From the NCBI RefSeq assembly GCF_003259525.1, contig NZ_QLLO01000001.1:1-64000 (forward strand): a DNA stretch of 64,000 nucleotides, read 5' to 3'. This document shows positions 26,957-34,761 of this stretch, one piece after another. The stretch is from Olleya aquimaris. GTDB taxonomy: Bacteria > Bacteroidota > Bacteroidia > Flavobacteriales > Flavobacteriaceae. How positions within the stretch are numbered: the stretch's first letter is position 1; each line of letters opens with the position of its first letter. The translations under genes and the position numbers were made by a program. Under the pieces are notes generated by a model. It saw only the letters and a program-made list of their open reading frames with translations. It did not search any database and was not told the origin of the DNA.

Positions 26957-27034
26957 ATGGGAAACAGAATTTTTCTAATACTAGCAGTAGTTTTAATTGT
27001 CATCTACTTTTATAACCGCAATAAAAGACGCTAA
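26957..27034 (+). CDS. Membrane microprotein of 25 residues
   Basis: An ATG-to-TAA frame beginning 15 bases after the 56-residue gene encodes MGNR, a hydrophobic run (IFLILAVVLIVIYFY) and a basic end (NRNKRR). The helix-plus-basic-tail layout is the same as in the upstream gene's C-terminal half. It ends exactly against the stop of the convergent 2OG oxygenase. Such short frames can be chance, so the call is weak on its own. Confidence 0.4.
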   Translation: MGNRIFLILAVVLIVIYFYNRNKRR

Positions 27035-27676
27035 CTATCGTGTTTTTAACCAACCCGTAATGCTTAAACGCTTAGTTTCTACAGGCTTAACCTCGTGTTC
27101 TAAAACTTGGCTTTCAAAAATTACTACACGACCAGGAAAAGGATAGATAACTTGTTCTGTCTCTTGACCGTTTGAATTTAAATACAATACCAATTCGCCA
27201 CCATTTTCAGGTTGCCAATCTTCATGATTTAAATAACAAACAAAAGATAGTTTACGTCTGTCATCGTTTTTAAACGTGTCTAGATGTCGTTTATAAAAAG
27301 TACCCTTAGGGTACAACGCATAATGAAACTCTTTATATAATATTCCTAAAAAACAGGTAGTATTTAAATAGCTAATTAGGTTATTTATTTTATCAAAAAA
27401 TAAAAGTTCGGCAGAATTTGCTGTAGTTTCATCAATCCATAAAATAATATCACCTCTTATAGATTTTACAATGGTTTCATCAAACTTATTGCCAATTGCT
27501 GCTTTTTTAAATGCATCTTCTTCATGTTTCTGTATTAAAGATTCACGTAAAACAGCAACCTCATCTTCTGTAAAAAAATCATTTACAACACTATATTTTT
27601 GCGTAGCAATCTCAGAAATAATACGCTCATAAAGCGGATTTTCAACAAAATCTAACGCTTCAAAAAGCTGGCTCAT
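27035..27676 (-). CDS. 2-oxoglutarate/Fe(II)-dependent oxygenase (prolyl hydroxylase-like)
   Basis: A 213-residue double-stranded beta-helix oxygenase. The iron ligands appear as HLD in FYKRHLDTFKNDDRRKL and a distal His in SQVLEHEVKPV, and the 2-oxoglutarate-binding basic residue as Arg in TKRLSITGWLKT. The NHEDWQPENGGELVLYL segment is typical of the prolyl 4-hydroxylase/PKHD group. The hydroxylated substrate is unknown. It is divergent from queD. Confidence 0.85.
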   Translation of the reverse strand: MSQLFEALDFVENPLYERIISEIATQKYSVVNDFFTEDEVAVLRESLIQKHEEDAFKKAAIGNKFDETIVKSIRGDIILWIDETTANSAELLFFDKINNLISYLNTTCFLGILYKEFHYALYPKGTFYKRHLDTFKNDDRRKLSFVCYLNHEDWQPENGGELVLYLNSNGQETEQVIYPFPGRVVIFESQVLEHEVKPVETKRLSITGWLKTR

Positions 27677-27741
27677 ACCATATCTATAATTTAAAGAGTG
27701 CGCAAATGTAATCTAATATCCATTCGCTTTTACAAAATCAA

Positions 27742-27749
27742 TATCTTTG
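27742..27749 (+). promoter_or_regulatory. Candidate -7 box for queD
   Basis: TATCTTTG matches TAnnTTTG, 19 bases before the ATG; the -33 region is not convincing. Confidence 0.35.
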
Positions 27750-27768
27750 TGCAATAAATATTTGGTTA

Positions 27769-28221
27769 ATGAGCAACATACGCATTACAAAACAATTTAC
27801 TTTTGAGACTGGTCACGCACTATATGGCTATGACGGAAAATGTAAAAACGTCCATGGACACAGCTACAAATTAGATGTAACTGTTATTGGTAAGCCTATT
27901 TCGGACACTACAAATGTTAAGTTTGGGATGGTTATAGATTTTTCCGATCTTAAAAAAATTGTCAAAGAAGAGATTGTAAATGTCTTTGACCATGCAACTG
28001 TTTTTAACAAAAACACACCACACGTAGAGCTTGCTAAAGAGCTTGAAGAAAGAGGTCACAATGTGCTACTAGTAGATTATCAACCAACCAGTGAAATGAT
28101 GGTGATTGATTTTGCAGAAAAAATAAAAAACAGGTTACCCAACAGTATAAAACTACACTCGTTAAAACTATCCGAAACTGCAACCAGTTACGCACAATGG
28201 TATGCAAGCGATAACCAGTAA
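27769..28221 (+). CDS. queD: 6-carboxy-5,6,7,8-tetrahydropterin synthase
   Basis: Converts 7,8-dihydroneopterin triphosphate to 6-carboxytetrahydropterin on the path to queuosine, a modified tRNA base. Zinc-binding histidines are in ETGHALYG and VHGHSYKL, with the catalytic Cys in DGKCKNVHGH, and the late Glu in LSETATSYAQW. At 150 residues it is of standard length. Other members of the PTPS family (true pyruvoyl-tetrahydropterin synthase) share most of these residues, so queD is the likeliest but not certain name. Confidence 0.9.
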   Translation: MSNIRITKQFTFETGHALYGYDGKCKNVHGHSYKLDVTVIGKPISDTTNVKFGMVIDFSDLKKIVKEEIVNVFDHATVFNKNTPHVELAKELEERGHNVLLVDYQPTSEMMVIDFAEKIKNRLPNSIKLHSLKLSETATSYAQWYASDNQ

Positions 28222-28228
28222 ATAATTT

Positions 28229-28306
28229 GGGCGTTACCACAAGGGTCGCGCTTTACACTATATCTTTTTTGCGCATAAGCGCGCACAAAAAAGGATGTCG
28301 TTTTAA
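28229..28306 (+). repeat. 78-bp dispersed repeat, copy 2
   Basis: Starts GGGCGTTACCACAAGGGTCG, eight bases after the queD stop, and matches copy 1 at 2464-2541 in inverted orientation with about four mismatches. It contains TTTTTTGCGCATAAGCGC with a later CAAAAAA arm, giving an imperfect hairpin. In both places it lies just downstream of a gene in the same relative orientation, with GGGCG nearest that gene's stop here but nearer pyk's stop (2577) at copy 1 as well. Confidence 0.85.
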
Positions 28307-28353
28307 TCGCTAACGCACGCACCAGCTAACCAATAGCATTCACAGGAATTAAT

Positions 28354-28361
28354 TATATTTA
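28354..28361 (+). promoter_or_regulatory. Candidate -7 box for lpxH, near-leaderless
   Basis: TATATTTA, four bases before the lpxH ATG, in the same geometry as the box before dinB. Confidence 0.35.
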
Positions 28362-28365
28362 CAAC

Positions 28366-29121
28366 ATGCAAATTCCAGAAGGAAAAAAAATATACTTCGC
28401 CTCAGACAATCATCTGGGTGCGCCAACAAAAACAGACTCACTTCCTCGAGAAAAAAAGTTTGTCGCTTGGTTGGACATGATTAAAGATGATGCTGCTGCT
28501 ATTTTTTTATTGGGCGATTTATTTGACTTTTGGATGGAATACCGCAGAGTCATCCCAAAAGGGTTTACCAGAACGTTAGGGAAGTTAGCAGAAATTAGTG
28601 ACTCTGGAATCCCAATTTACTACTTTGTAGGTAATCATGATTTATGGATGAATGGTTATTTTGAAGAAGAGCTTAATATCCCAGTGTACCATAAACCACA
28701 AGAATTCACCTTTAATAATAAAACCTTTTTTATTGGTCATGGAGACGGTTTAGGACCACATGACAAAGGATATAAGCGCATGAAAAAACTGTTTACCAAT
28801 CCAGTTGCAAAATGGTTGTTTCAACGGTTATTGCATCCAGATTTTGGCATGCGATTAGGTAATTATCTGTCTGTAAAAAATAAAATGATTTCTGGTGATG
28901 AAGACGCTAAATTCTTAGGAGAAGATAAAGAATGGTTAGTACAATACTGCAAGCGTAAACTAGAAACCAAACATCGTGATTATTTTGTGTTTGGACACAG
29001 ACATTTACCACTTAATATAGATTTAGGAAATAATTCTAAATACATCAATCTTGGCGATTGGATCCAGTATTTTACTTATGGTGTTTTTGATGGAAACACT
29101 ATGGAGTTGAAAGAGTATTAA
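28366..29121 (+). CDS. lpxH: UDP-2,3-diacylglucosamine diphosphatase
   Basis: Lipid A pathway enzyme that releases UMP to give lipid X. The calcineurin-type metallophosphoesterase motifs are in order: ASDNHLGAP (residue 11), GDLFDFW (45), GNHDLWM (85), GHGDGLGPHD (125) and FGHRHLP (205). At 251 residues it is in the size range of the family. The Asp-x-His of motif 1 reads DNH, typical of the LpxH group. It converges with the peptidoglycan-binding protein gene, sharing TTAA. Confidence 0.92.
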   Translation: MQIPEGKKIYFASDNHLGAPTKTDSLPREKKFVAWLDMIKDDAAAIFLLGDLFDFWMEYRRVIPKGFTRTLGKLAEISDSGIPIYYFVGNHDLWMNGYFEEELNIPVYHKPQEFTFNNKTFFIGHGDGLGPHDKGYKRMKKLFTNPVAKWLFQRLLHPDFGMRLGNYLSVKNKMISGDEDAKFLGEDKEWLVQYCKRKLETKHRDYFVFGHRHLPLNIDLGNNSKYINLGDWIQYFTYGVFDGNTMELKEY

Positions 29122-29777
29122 TCCAACAAAGCTTCTAAAGTAACCTCATCTATATTACCATCTGCAAATAAATTATTTTTAGCTTCAAAGTCCTTAATAG
29201 CATTAGCAGTAATGGTCATGTAAACACCATCTACAGGTATATCATATCCTTTTTTAACCAATAGCTTTTGTATTTCAAAAACAAAAGGGCTTCTTTCACC
29301 TGTTCTTAAATTGGTTTTAGGAAGTGCGTTTAGTAATCTGTTTTTAAATTTTTCGTTATTTACATGAGTATTGTAAGCTTCTACTGTTAATCCTATCTGT
29401 TCAAAATTCTGAATATCTGCGTTAGTATATCCTTTATCTTTTAATTGTTTAGACTGTTCTAATTTAGTTTCGTAAAACTTCACTTTTGCTAACTTTTTAG
29501 CATATGTATTAACTGCCAAAGTGGTTTCTGCATCATCACTTTCTGGGCTTTTAACATCTATTTCATTAGCGCTCCATTGCATAGTTGCATAGCTATTTAG
29601 TTGCTCAACCGCTTCATTATAGTTGTAAACCATTTCTTGATTATGGTAGTTTAAATCTATGGATTCACTAATTTTATAATTAGCATGTTTTGGATGAAAA
29701 CGCTGGAATTCTTTATATTGGTTGTAAGAAAATATCAATACAATTACGACTAATATAGCGATTAGAATTTTTTTCAT
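29118..29777 (-). CDS. Peptidoglycan-binding domain protein, membrane-anchored
   Basis: An N-terminal hydrophobic helix (ILIAILVVIVLIFSY) anchors the protein, a long helical middle of about 130 residues follows, and the C-terminal 60 residues form a PG_binding_1 domain (FEIQKLLVKKGYDIPVDGVY, then AIKDFEAKNNLFADGNID). The domain binds peptidoglycan; no catalytic domain is seen. It may act as an anchored tether. It is 36 bases downstream of the MFS transporter. Confidence 0.8.
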   Translation of the reverse strand: MKKILIAILVVIVLIFSYNQYKEFQRFHPKHANYKISESIDLNYHNQEMVYNYNEAVEQLNSYATMQWSANEIDVKSPESDDAETTLAVNTYAKKLAKVKFYETKLEQSKQLKDKGYTNADIQNFEQIGLTVEAYNTHVNNEKFKNRLLNALPKTNLRTGERSPFVFEIQKLLVKKGYDIPVDGVYMTITANAIKDFEAKNNLFADGNIDEVTLEALLD

Positions 29778-29813
29778 TTTAATTGAAGTTTAAGACTTTA
29801 CAAATATAATAGA

Positions 29814-31088
29814 TTAATTAGTTTCACTTTCGTGCTCCTCAATATCTTTAGTTAAATCCAGATTTCTTAAGGTTTTATTTTTAGTTCCAATAGCTACTAC
29901 AGTTAGCAAAGTCATAATACCTCCAAAAATAACTGCTCTTGCAGCTCCACCTAAGTATTTAGCAGCTACACCACTTTCAAAAGCACCAAGCTCGTTAGAA
30001 GATCCTACAAACATACTATTTACAGAGGCTACACGTCCACGCATGTGGTCTGGTGTTTTTAGTTGTAAAATCGTTTGACGGATTACCATAGACACACCAT
30101 CTGTTACACCAGAAAAGAACAAGGCTACAACACTTAACCAAAATAATTTTGACATCCCAAAAATGATGATACATACTCCAAATCCAAAGATTGAAATTAA
30201 TAACTTTTTTCCTGCATTTTTACTAACTGGAAGGTAGGTTGTAATAAACATGGTTAAGATACTTCCAATAGAAATAGAGGCATTTAAAATACCAAATCCT
30301 TTAGATCCAACATGTAGAATATCTTGGGCAAAAACCGAGAGTAATGCTACTGCACCTCCAAATAAAACTGCAATCATATCTAAAGATAAAGCCCCTAAAA
30401 TTGCTTTATCACTAAACACAAATTTGAGTCCAACTTTTAAACTCTCTTTTACAGACTCGCCAATATTTGGATTTAAAATTGGTTTTTTCTGAATTTGAAA
30501 GGTGATAATAAAAGATAGTGCGACTAAAATAAATACGGTACACAAGGTCATAGCTACACCAATCCAATCGATTAAAAATCCTCCAAATAGTGCACCTAAA
30601 ACTGTTGCTGCTTTCCAAGTACTACTACTCCAAGTTGCTGCATTTGGATATATTTTTTTAGGAACTATTAGCGCGATTAACGAGAAAATAGTCGGTCCAA
30701 AAAACGATCGTAAAAACCCTCCAAAAAATACTAATGCGTATATACCATACAAAATAGACTGTGTAGACCAGTCTCCTACTACTTTATCCCAAGTCAGTAA
30801 AAACAAACCTAAACTAATTAACGAAAAAGCAGCAATGCATAAGGCTAGTAGATTTCGTTTTTCTTTTTGATCGACAATATGTCCTGCAAACAACGCCATA
30901 GTGAAGGCAGGAATAATTTCCATTAAACCTATTAAACCCAGGTATATGGGTTCTTTGGTAAGTGTATACACTTGCCATTCGATGACAATAAATTGCATAG
31001 ACCAACCAAATACTAAAGCAAAACGCAATAATAAAAATATGTTGAATTCTTTAATCCTAAGCGCAGCGTATGGGTCGTTTTTTTGCAT
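29814..31088 (-). CDS. MFS transporter
   Basis: Major facilitator superfamily protein with about twelve hydrophobic segments in 424 residues. The opening FLLLRFALVFGWSMQFIVIEWQVYTLT is characteristic of the enterobactin-exporter-like group, and the motif GHIVDQKEKRNLL after the second helix corresponds to the MFS loop 2-3 signature. Substrate unknown. The start is one base after the recJ stop, so it is very likely translated with recJ. Confidence 0.9.
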   Translation of the reverse strand: MQKNDPYAALRIKEFNIFLLLRFALVFGWSMQFIVIEWQVYTLTKEPIYLGLIGLMEIIPAFTMALFAGHIVDQKEKRNLLALCIAAFSLISLGLFLLTWDKVVGDWSTQSILYGIYALVFFGGFLRSFFGPTIFSLIALIVPKKIYPNAATWSSSTWKAATVLGALFGGFLIDWIGVAMTLCTVFILVALSFIITFQIQKKPILNPNIGESVKESLKVGLKFVFSDKAILGALSLDMIAVLFGGAVALLSVFAQDILHVGSKGFGILNASISIGSILTMFITTYLPVSKNAGKKLLISIFGFGVCIIIFGMSKLFWLSVVALFFSGVTDGVSMVIRQTILQLKTPDHMRGRVASVNSMFVGSSNELGAFESGVAAKYLGGAARAVIFGGIMTLLTVVAIGTKNKTLRNLDLTKDIEEHESETN

Positions 31089-31089
31089 A

Positions 31090-32778
31090 TTAGGCTTTTA
31101 AATCTCTTATTTTAAGTTGAAGCGACACATTACCATTCCAGTGGTTTTCATCTATAGAATACACAGCTCTAAACGGTTTATTATCTTTTATCAAATTTAG
31201 CTTATCGCCTAAATTAAAACCAATACACACTAATTTTTGTCGTCCATTAGTAGCAGTAAATCTAAGGTGTTTGTCATCTTCTCCTACACATTTTCCATAA
31301 CCTGTATCTTTTAGATTTTCGGTCATAAATATAGGCGTCATATTACCTGGTCCAAAAGGTGCAAACTGACTTATAATACGCCAAAACTTATCGTTAATAG
31401 TATCCAAATCTAACGTTGTGTCTATCTTAATTTCTGGCGTCAATAAACTTTTGTCAATAGTTTTACTAACTTCATCTTCAAACGCTTGTTTAAAGGCGTC
31501 GTAATTTTCTTCTTTAAGGGTTAATCCAGCAGCGTATTTATGTCCTCCAAACTGCTCGATATGTTCCGCACACGCTTCTAAAGCATTATAGACATCAAAT
31601 CCAGAAACCGATCTAGCAGATGCTGCTAATTTGTCTCCACTTTTTGTAAACACTAAAGTTGGCCTGTAATGGGTTTCAATTAATCTAGATGCTACAATAC
31701 CAATAACACCTTTATGCCAATTATCTTGATATACAACGGTTGTAAGCCTATCTTCTTCTTTGTTCTTTTGAATTTGCTCTAAAGCTTCAATAGTGATGTT
31801 TTTATCGGCTTCGCGTCTGTCTGTATTAAACTCTTCAATTTCTTGAGCATATTTTACTGCAGTTTGCAAGTCCGTTTCGGTAAGTAAATCCACTGCATAT
31901 TGACCATGTTTCATGCGTCCAGCTGCATTAATACGAGGTGCAATAATAAAAACCACATCCGTAATAGTTAGTGTGTCTTTTTTAATCTGATTAATTATAG
32001 CTTTAAAACCAGCTCTTGGGTTTTGATTAACGACTTGTAATCCAAAGTAGGCTAACACTCGGTTTTCACCAGTTATTGGTACAATATCTGCTCCAATTGC
32101 TGTTGCTACTAAATCTAAATATGGTATTAAATCGTCTATAGTTTCGCCTGATTGTTCAGCAAGAGCTTGAATAAGTTTAAACCCAACACCACAACCGCAT
32201 AATTCTTTATATGGATAGTTACAATCGTCTTGTTTTGGGTCTAAAACTGCAACTGCATTTGGGACTTCGTTTCCTGGTCTGTGGTGGTCACAAATAATAA
32301 AATCAATTCCCTTTTTTTCCGCGTAAGCGACTTTATCTATTGCTTTTATACCACAGTCTAATGCAATTATTAAACTAAAACCATTGTCTTCTGCAAAGTC
32401 AATACCTTTGTATGAAATCCCATAACCTTCATCATATCTATCTGGAATATATGTGGCTACTTGAGGTGTTTTAGTCTTTAAATAAGAAGACATTAATGCA
32501 ACCGAAGTGGTACCATCTACATCATAATCGCCATACACTAATATATTTTCATTAGACTTTATTGCTTGTAGAATTCTAGCAACAGCTTTGTCCATATCTT
32601 TCATTAGATAAGGATTATGAAGGTCTTCTAAACTTGGTCTAAAAAAGGTTTTAGCCTCTTCAAACGTTTCGATGCCACGTTGCACTAAAAGTGACGCTAT
32701 AGATGGATCTACTTGTAAGCTATTGGCTAATGCATTTACAGTTTCAGGATTAGGTTTTGGTTTTAATGTCCAGCGCAT
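31090..32778 (-). CDS. recJ: Single-stranded-DNA-specific exonuclease RecJ
   Basis: 5'-3' single-strand exonuclease in recombination and mismatch repair. The DHH-family motifs are present: VYGDYDVDGTTS near residue 79, ALDCGIKA, CDHHRPGNEVPNA, and the DHHA1 motif FGGHKYAAGLTL near residue 395. The OB-fold-like C-terminal part is present. Length (562) is close to the family average. The MFS gene follows directly. Confidence 0.95.
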   Translation of the reverse strand: MRWTLKPKPNPETVNALANSLQVDPSIASLLVQRGIETFEEAKTFFRPSLEDLHNPYLMKDMDKAVARILQAIKSNENILVYGDYDVDGTTSVALMSSYLKTKTPQVATYIPDRYDEGYGISYKGIDFAEDNGFSLIIALDCGIKAIDKVAYAEKKGIDFIICDHHRPGNEVPNAVAVLDPKQDDCNYPYKELCGCGVGFKLIQALAEQSGETIDDLIPYLDLVATAIGADIVPITGENRVLAYFGLQVVNQNPRAGFKAIINQIKKDTLTITDVVFIIAPRINAAGRMKHGQYAVDLLTETDLQTAVKYAQEIEEFNTDRREADKNITIEALEQIQKNKEEDRLTTVVYQDNWHKGVIGIVASRLIETHYRPTLVFTKSGDKLAASARSVSGFDVYNALEACAEHIEQFGGHKYAAGLTLKEENYDAFKQAFEDEVSKTIDKSLLTPEIKIDTTLDLDTINDKFWRIISQFAPFGPGNMTPIFMTENLKDTGYGKCVGEDDKHLRFTATNGRQKLVCIGFNLGDKLNLIKDNKPFRAVYSIDENHWNGNVSLQLKIRDLKA

Positions 32779-32833
32779 TTAGTTAGTTAAAAAGTTTTAA
32801 TGTTGAAAGTATAAAAAGTTGGCTTAGTAAAAT

Positions 32834-33253
32834 CTAAACATTATGAAAATGAATATTAGTTTTTACTTCGGCAAATTGCCTAAACATGTCCATGACTCCG
32901 CAATACTTTTCAATAGATAATTGTACTGCTCGATTTATTTTTTCTTTGTTTAAATCTTTTCCTGTAAAGTGATAATCAAGAGTTACTGTATGGTAGGTTT
33001 TTGGATGCTCATCTGTTAATAAACCTTCTACTTCCATTTTAAAGTCATCTACAACTACTTTCATTTTTTCTAAAATAGACACTACATCCAAACCCGTACA
33101 ACCTGCAAGTGACGATAACATTAAGGCTTTAGGAGATAAACCTTCCCTAAGTTGTCCTTCTACATCAGTATCCATTAATACATGGTGACCACTAGGGTTA
33201 TCAGAATCAAACAGCATGTTTCCTTTCCAATTGGTTGTTATTTTATGAGTCAT
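32834..33253 (-). CDS. OsmC-family peroxiredoxin-like protein
   Basis: Reduces organic hydroperoxides or responds to osmotic/oxidative stress. Two conserved cysteines are visible, in LAGCTGLDVVSIL and in IEKYCGVMDMF, the pair used for thiol peroxidase activity in OsmC/Ohr members. Length (139) is standard. It is divergently transcribed from an AhpD-like gene, with only 62 bases between starts, which supports a shared oxidative-stress role and regulation. Confidence 0.9.
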   Translation of the reverse strand: MTHKITTNWKGNMLFDSDNPSGHHVLMDTDVEGQLREGLSPKALMLSSLAGCTGLDVVSILEKMKVVVDDFKMEVEGLLTDEHPKTYHTVTLDYHFTGKDLNKEKINRAVQLSIEKYCGVMDMFRQFAEVKTNIHFHNV

Positions 33254-33273
33254 AATTAAATTATTTTTCGTTT

Positions 33274-33285
33274 ATTGATATCAAT
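33274..33285. promoter_or_regulatory. Palindrome between OsmC and AhpD-like genes
   Basis: ATTGATATCAAT is a perfect 12-bp palindrome centred in the 62-bp divergent intergenic region. Its TTGAT/ATCAA arms resemble an FNR/CRP site, but the usual four-base spacer is missing, so a different regulator is more likely. Confidence 0.4.
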
Positions 33286-33315
33286 CAAAAATACTACTTA
33301 AAATTCAAAAAAACC

Positions 33316-33906
33316 ATGCCATTAGTAACTCCTTTACCAGCAGAACACGATTTAGAAACCAAAGAATTAGCCGATTTTTTTAATGAAACTCTTGGATTTT
33401 GCCCAAACTCGGTATTAACCATGCAACGCAGACCTGCTATTAGTAAAGCGTTTATAAATTTAAATAAAGCGGTTATGGCAAATGAAGGACGCGTGACCTC
33501 TGCTTTAAAACGCATGATTGCTTGGGTAAGTAGTAATGCTACTGGTTGTAGATACTGTCAAGCTCATGCTATAAGAGCTGCAGAACGTTATGGTGCAGAA
33601 CAAGAACAATTAGATAATATTTGGGAGTACCGCACACATCCCGCTTTTAATGAAGCAGAACGTGCTGCTTTAGATTTTAGTTTGGCTGCTAGTCAAGTAC
33701 CTAATCAAGTAGATGGTGTTATTAAAAAACGCTTACACGAGCATTGGGATGAAGGCGAAATTGTAGAAATGTTGGGTGTAATTTCGTTATTTGGCTATTT
33801 AAATAGATGGAACGATTCAATGGGAACTACCCTTGAAGAAGATGCTATTGAAAGCGGAAACCAATATTTAGGAAAACATGGTTTTGAGGTTGGGAAGCAT
33901 GTGTAA
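33316..33906 (+). CDS. Carboxymuconolactone decarboxylase-fold (AhpD-like) protein
   Basis: A 196-residue helical protein of the AhpD/CMD fold. The redox motif is CRYCQAH (CxxC followed by His three residues on), as in AhpD and peroxidase-related proteins, preceded by KRMIAWVSSNATG. It probably reduces peroxides or a partner disulfide. Divergence from an OsmC gene supports this. The FGYLNRWNDSMGTTLE segment near residue 160 is typical of peroxidase-related family members. Confidence 0.88.
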   Translation: MPLVTPLPAEHDLETKELADFFNETLGFCPNSVLTMQRRPAISKAFINLNKAVMANEGRVTSALKRMIAWVSSNATGCRYCQAHAIRAAERYGAEQEQLDNIWEYRTHPAFNEAERAALDFSLAASQVPNQVDGVIKKRLHEHWDEGEIVEMLGVISLFGYLNRWNDSMGTTLEEDAIESGNQYLGKHGFEVGKHV

Positions 33907-33963
33907 ATAGTTTGCAGTAAAAAAGTCTTAGTTTGCAATACTTACTGTTGTAAAATATAGAAC

Positions 33964-33994
33964 AAAACCTTACTAGAGATAGTAAGGTTTTTTT
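33964..33994. terminator. Bidirectional intrinsic terminator
   Basis: AAACCTTACTA (33965-33975), loop GAGA, TAGTAAGGTTT (33980-33990), with flanking A and T runs, between the convergent AhpD-like and rsmI genes. Confidence 0.85.
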
Positions 33995-34667
33995 ATTTAA
34001 ATTTACCTCCAACACAAATCACAATCTCTCCTTTTGGTGGTTTGTTTGTGTAATGTTCTAATACTTCTTTTGCTGTACCACGTATGGTTTCTTCATATAA
34101 TTTTGTTAATTCTCTAGATACAGACACTGGTCTGTCTTCTCCAAAATACTCGCAAAATTGAGTGAGTGTTTTAATAAGTTTATGCGGACTTTCATAAAAT
34201 ATAATCGTCCTAGTTTCTTCAGCTAATAGTTTTAATCTGGTTTGACGTCCTTTTTTTACTGGTAAAAAACCTTCAAAAATAAATTTATCATTAGGAAAAC
34301 CACTATTGACTAATGCAGGTACAAAAGCGGTTGCACCAGGAAGACAATCGACTTCTATATTGTGTTCTATACACGCTCTGGTTAGTAAAAATCCAGGGTC
34401 AGAAATGGCAGGTGTACCAGCATCACTAATTAAAGCTATAGTTGTTCCTGCTTTTAGTTTTTGGATCAAGCTGTCTACCGTTTTATGCTCGTTGTGCATA
34501 TGGTGGCTTTGCATTGGTATGCCAATCTCATAATGTTTTAATAATTTTCCTGAAGTCCTTGTGTCTTCTGCTAAAATTAAGTCAACGTCTTTTAAAACTT
34601 CTATTGCTCTAAAAGTCATGTCTTTAAGGTTTCCTATAGGTGTAGGAACGATATAAAGTTTGCTCAT
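33993..34667 (-). CDS. rsmI: 16S rRNA (cytidine1402-2'-O)-methyltransferase
   Basis: Methylates C1402 of 16S rRNA in the decoding centre. The tetrapyrrole-methylase fold is evident: YIVPTPIGNLKDMTFRA, LAEDTRTSGKLL, ALISDAGTPAISDPG, CLPGATAFVPAL, and FYESPHKLIKTL. At 224 residues it is shorter than the enterobacterial enzyme (about 285) because the C-terminal extension is missing, a form seen in Bacteroidota. It is transcribed alone. Confidence 0.94.
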   Translation of the reverse strand: MSKLYIVPTPIGNLKDMTFRAIEVLKDVDLILAEDTRTSGKLLKHYEIGIPMQSHHMHNEHKTVDSLIQKLKAGTTIALISDAGTPAISDPGFLLTRACIEHNIEVDCLPGATAFVPALVNSGFPNDKFIFEGFLPVKKGRQTRLKLLAEETRTIIFYESPHKLIKTLTQFCEYFGEDRPVSVSRELTKLYEETIRGTAKEVLEHYTNKPPKGEIVICVGGKFK

Positions 34668-34761
34668 TATATTTTTGCTTGTAATTCAAATTTACAATCT
34701 TTTTAAGATAGTTAGCGCAACCTTTTACTTATTTAGACATCTACTAAGAAACTAACCAACT

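Noticed and set aside
33274-33285. FNR box in the OsmC/AhpD-like intergenic region
   Set aside because: The TTGAT and ATCAA half-sites are directly joined with no four-base spacer, so it is kept only as an unassigned palindrome.
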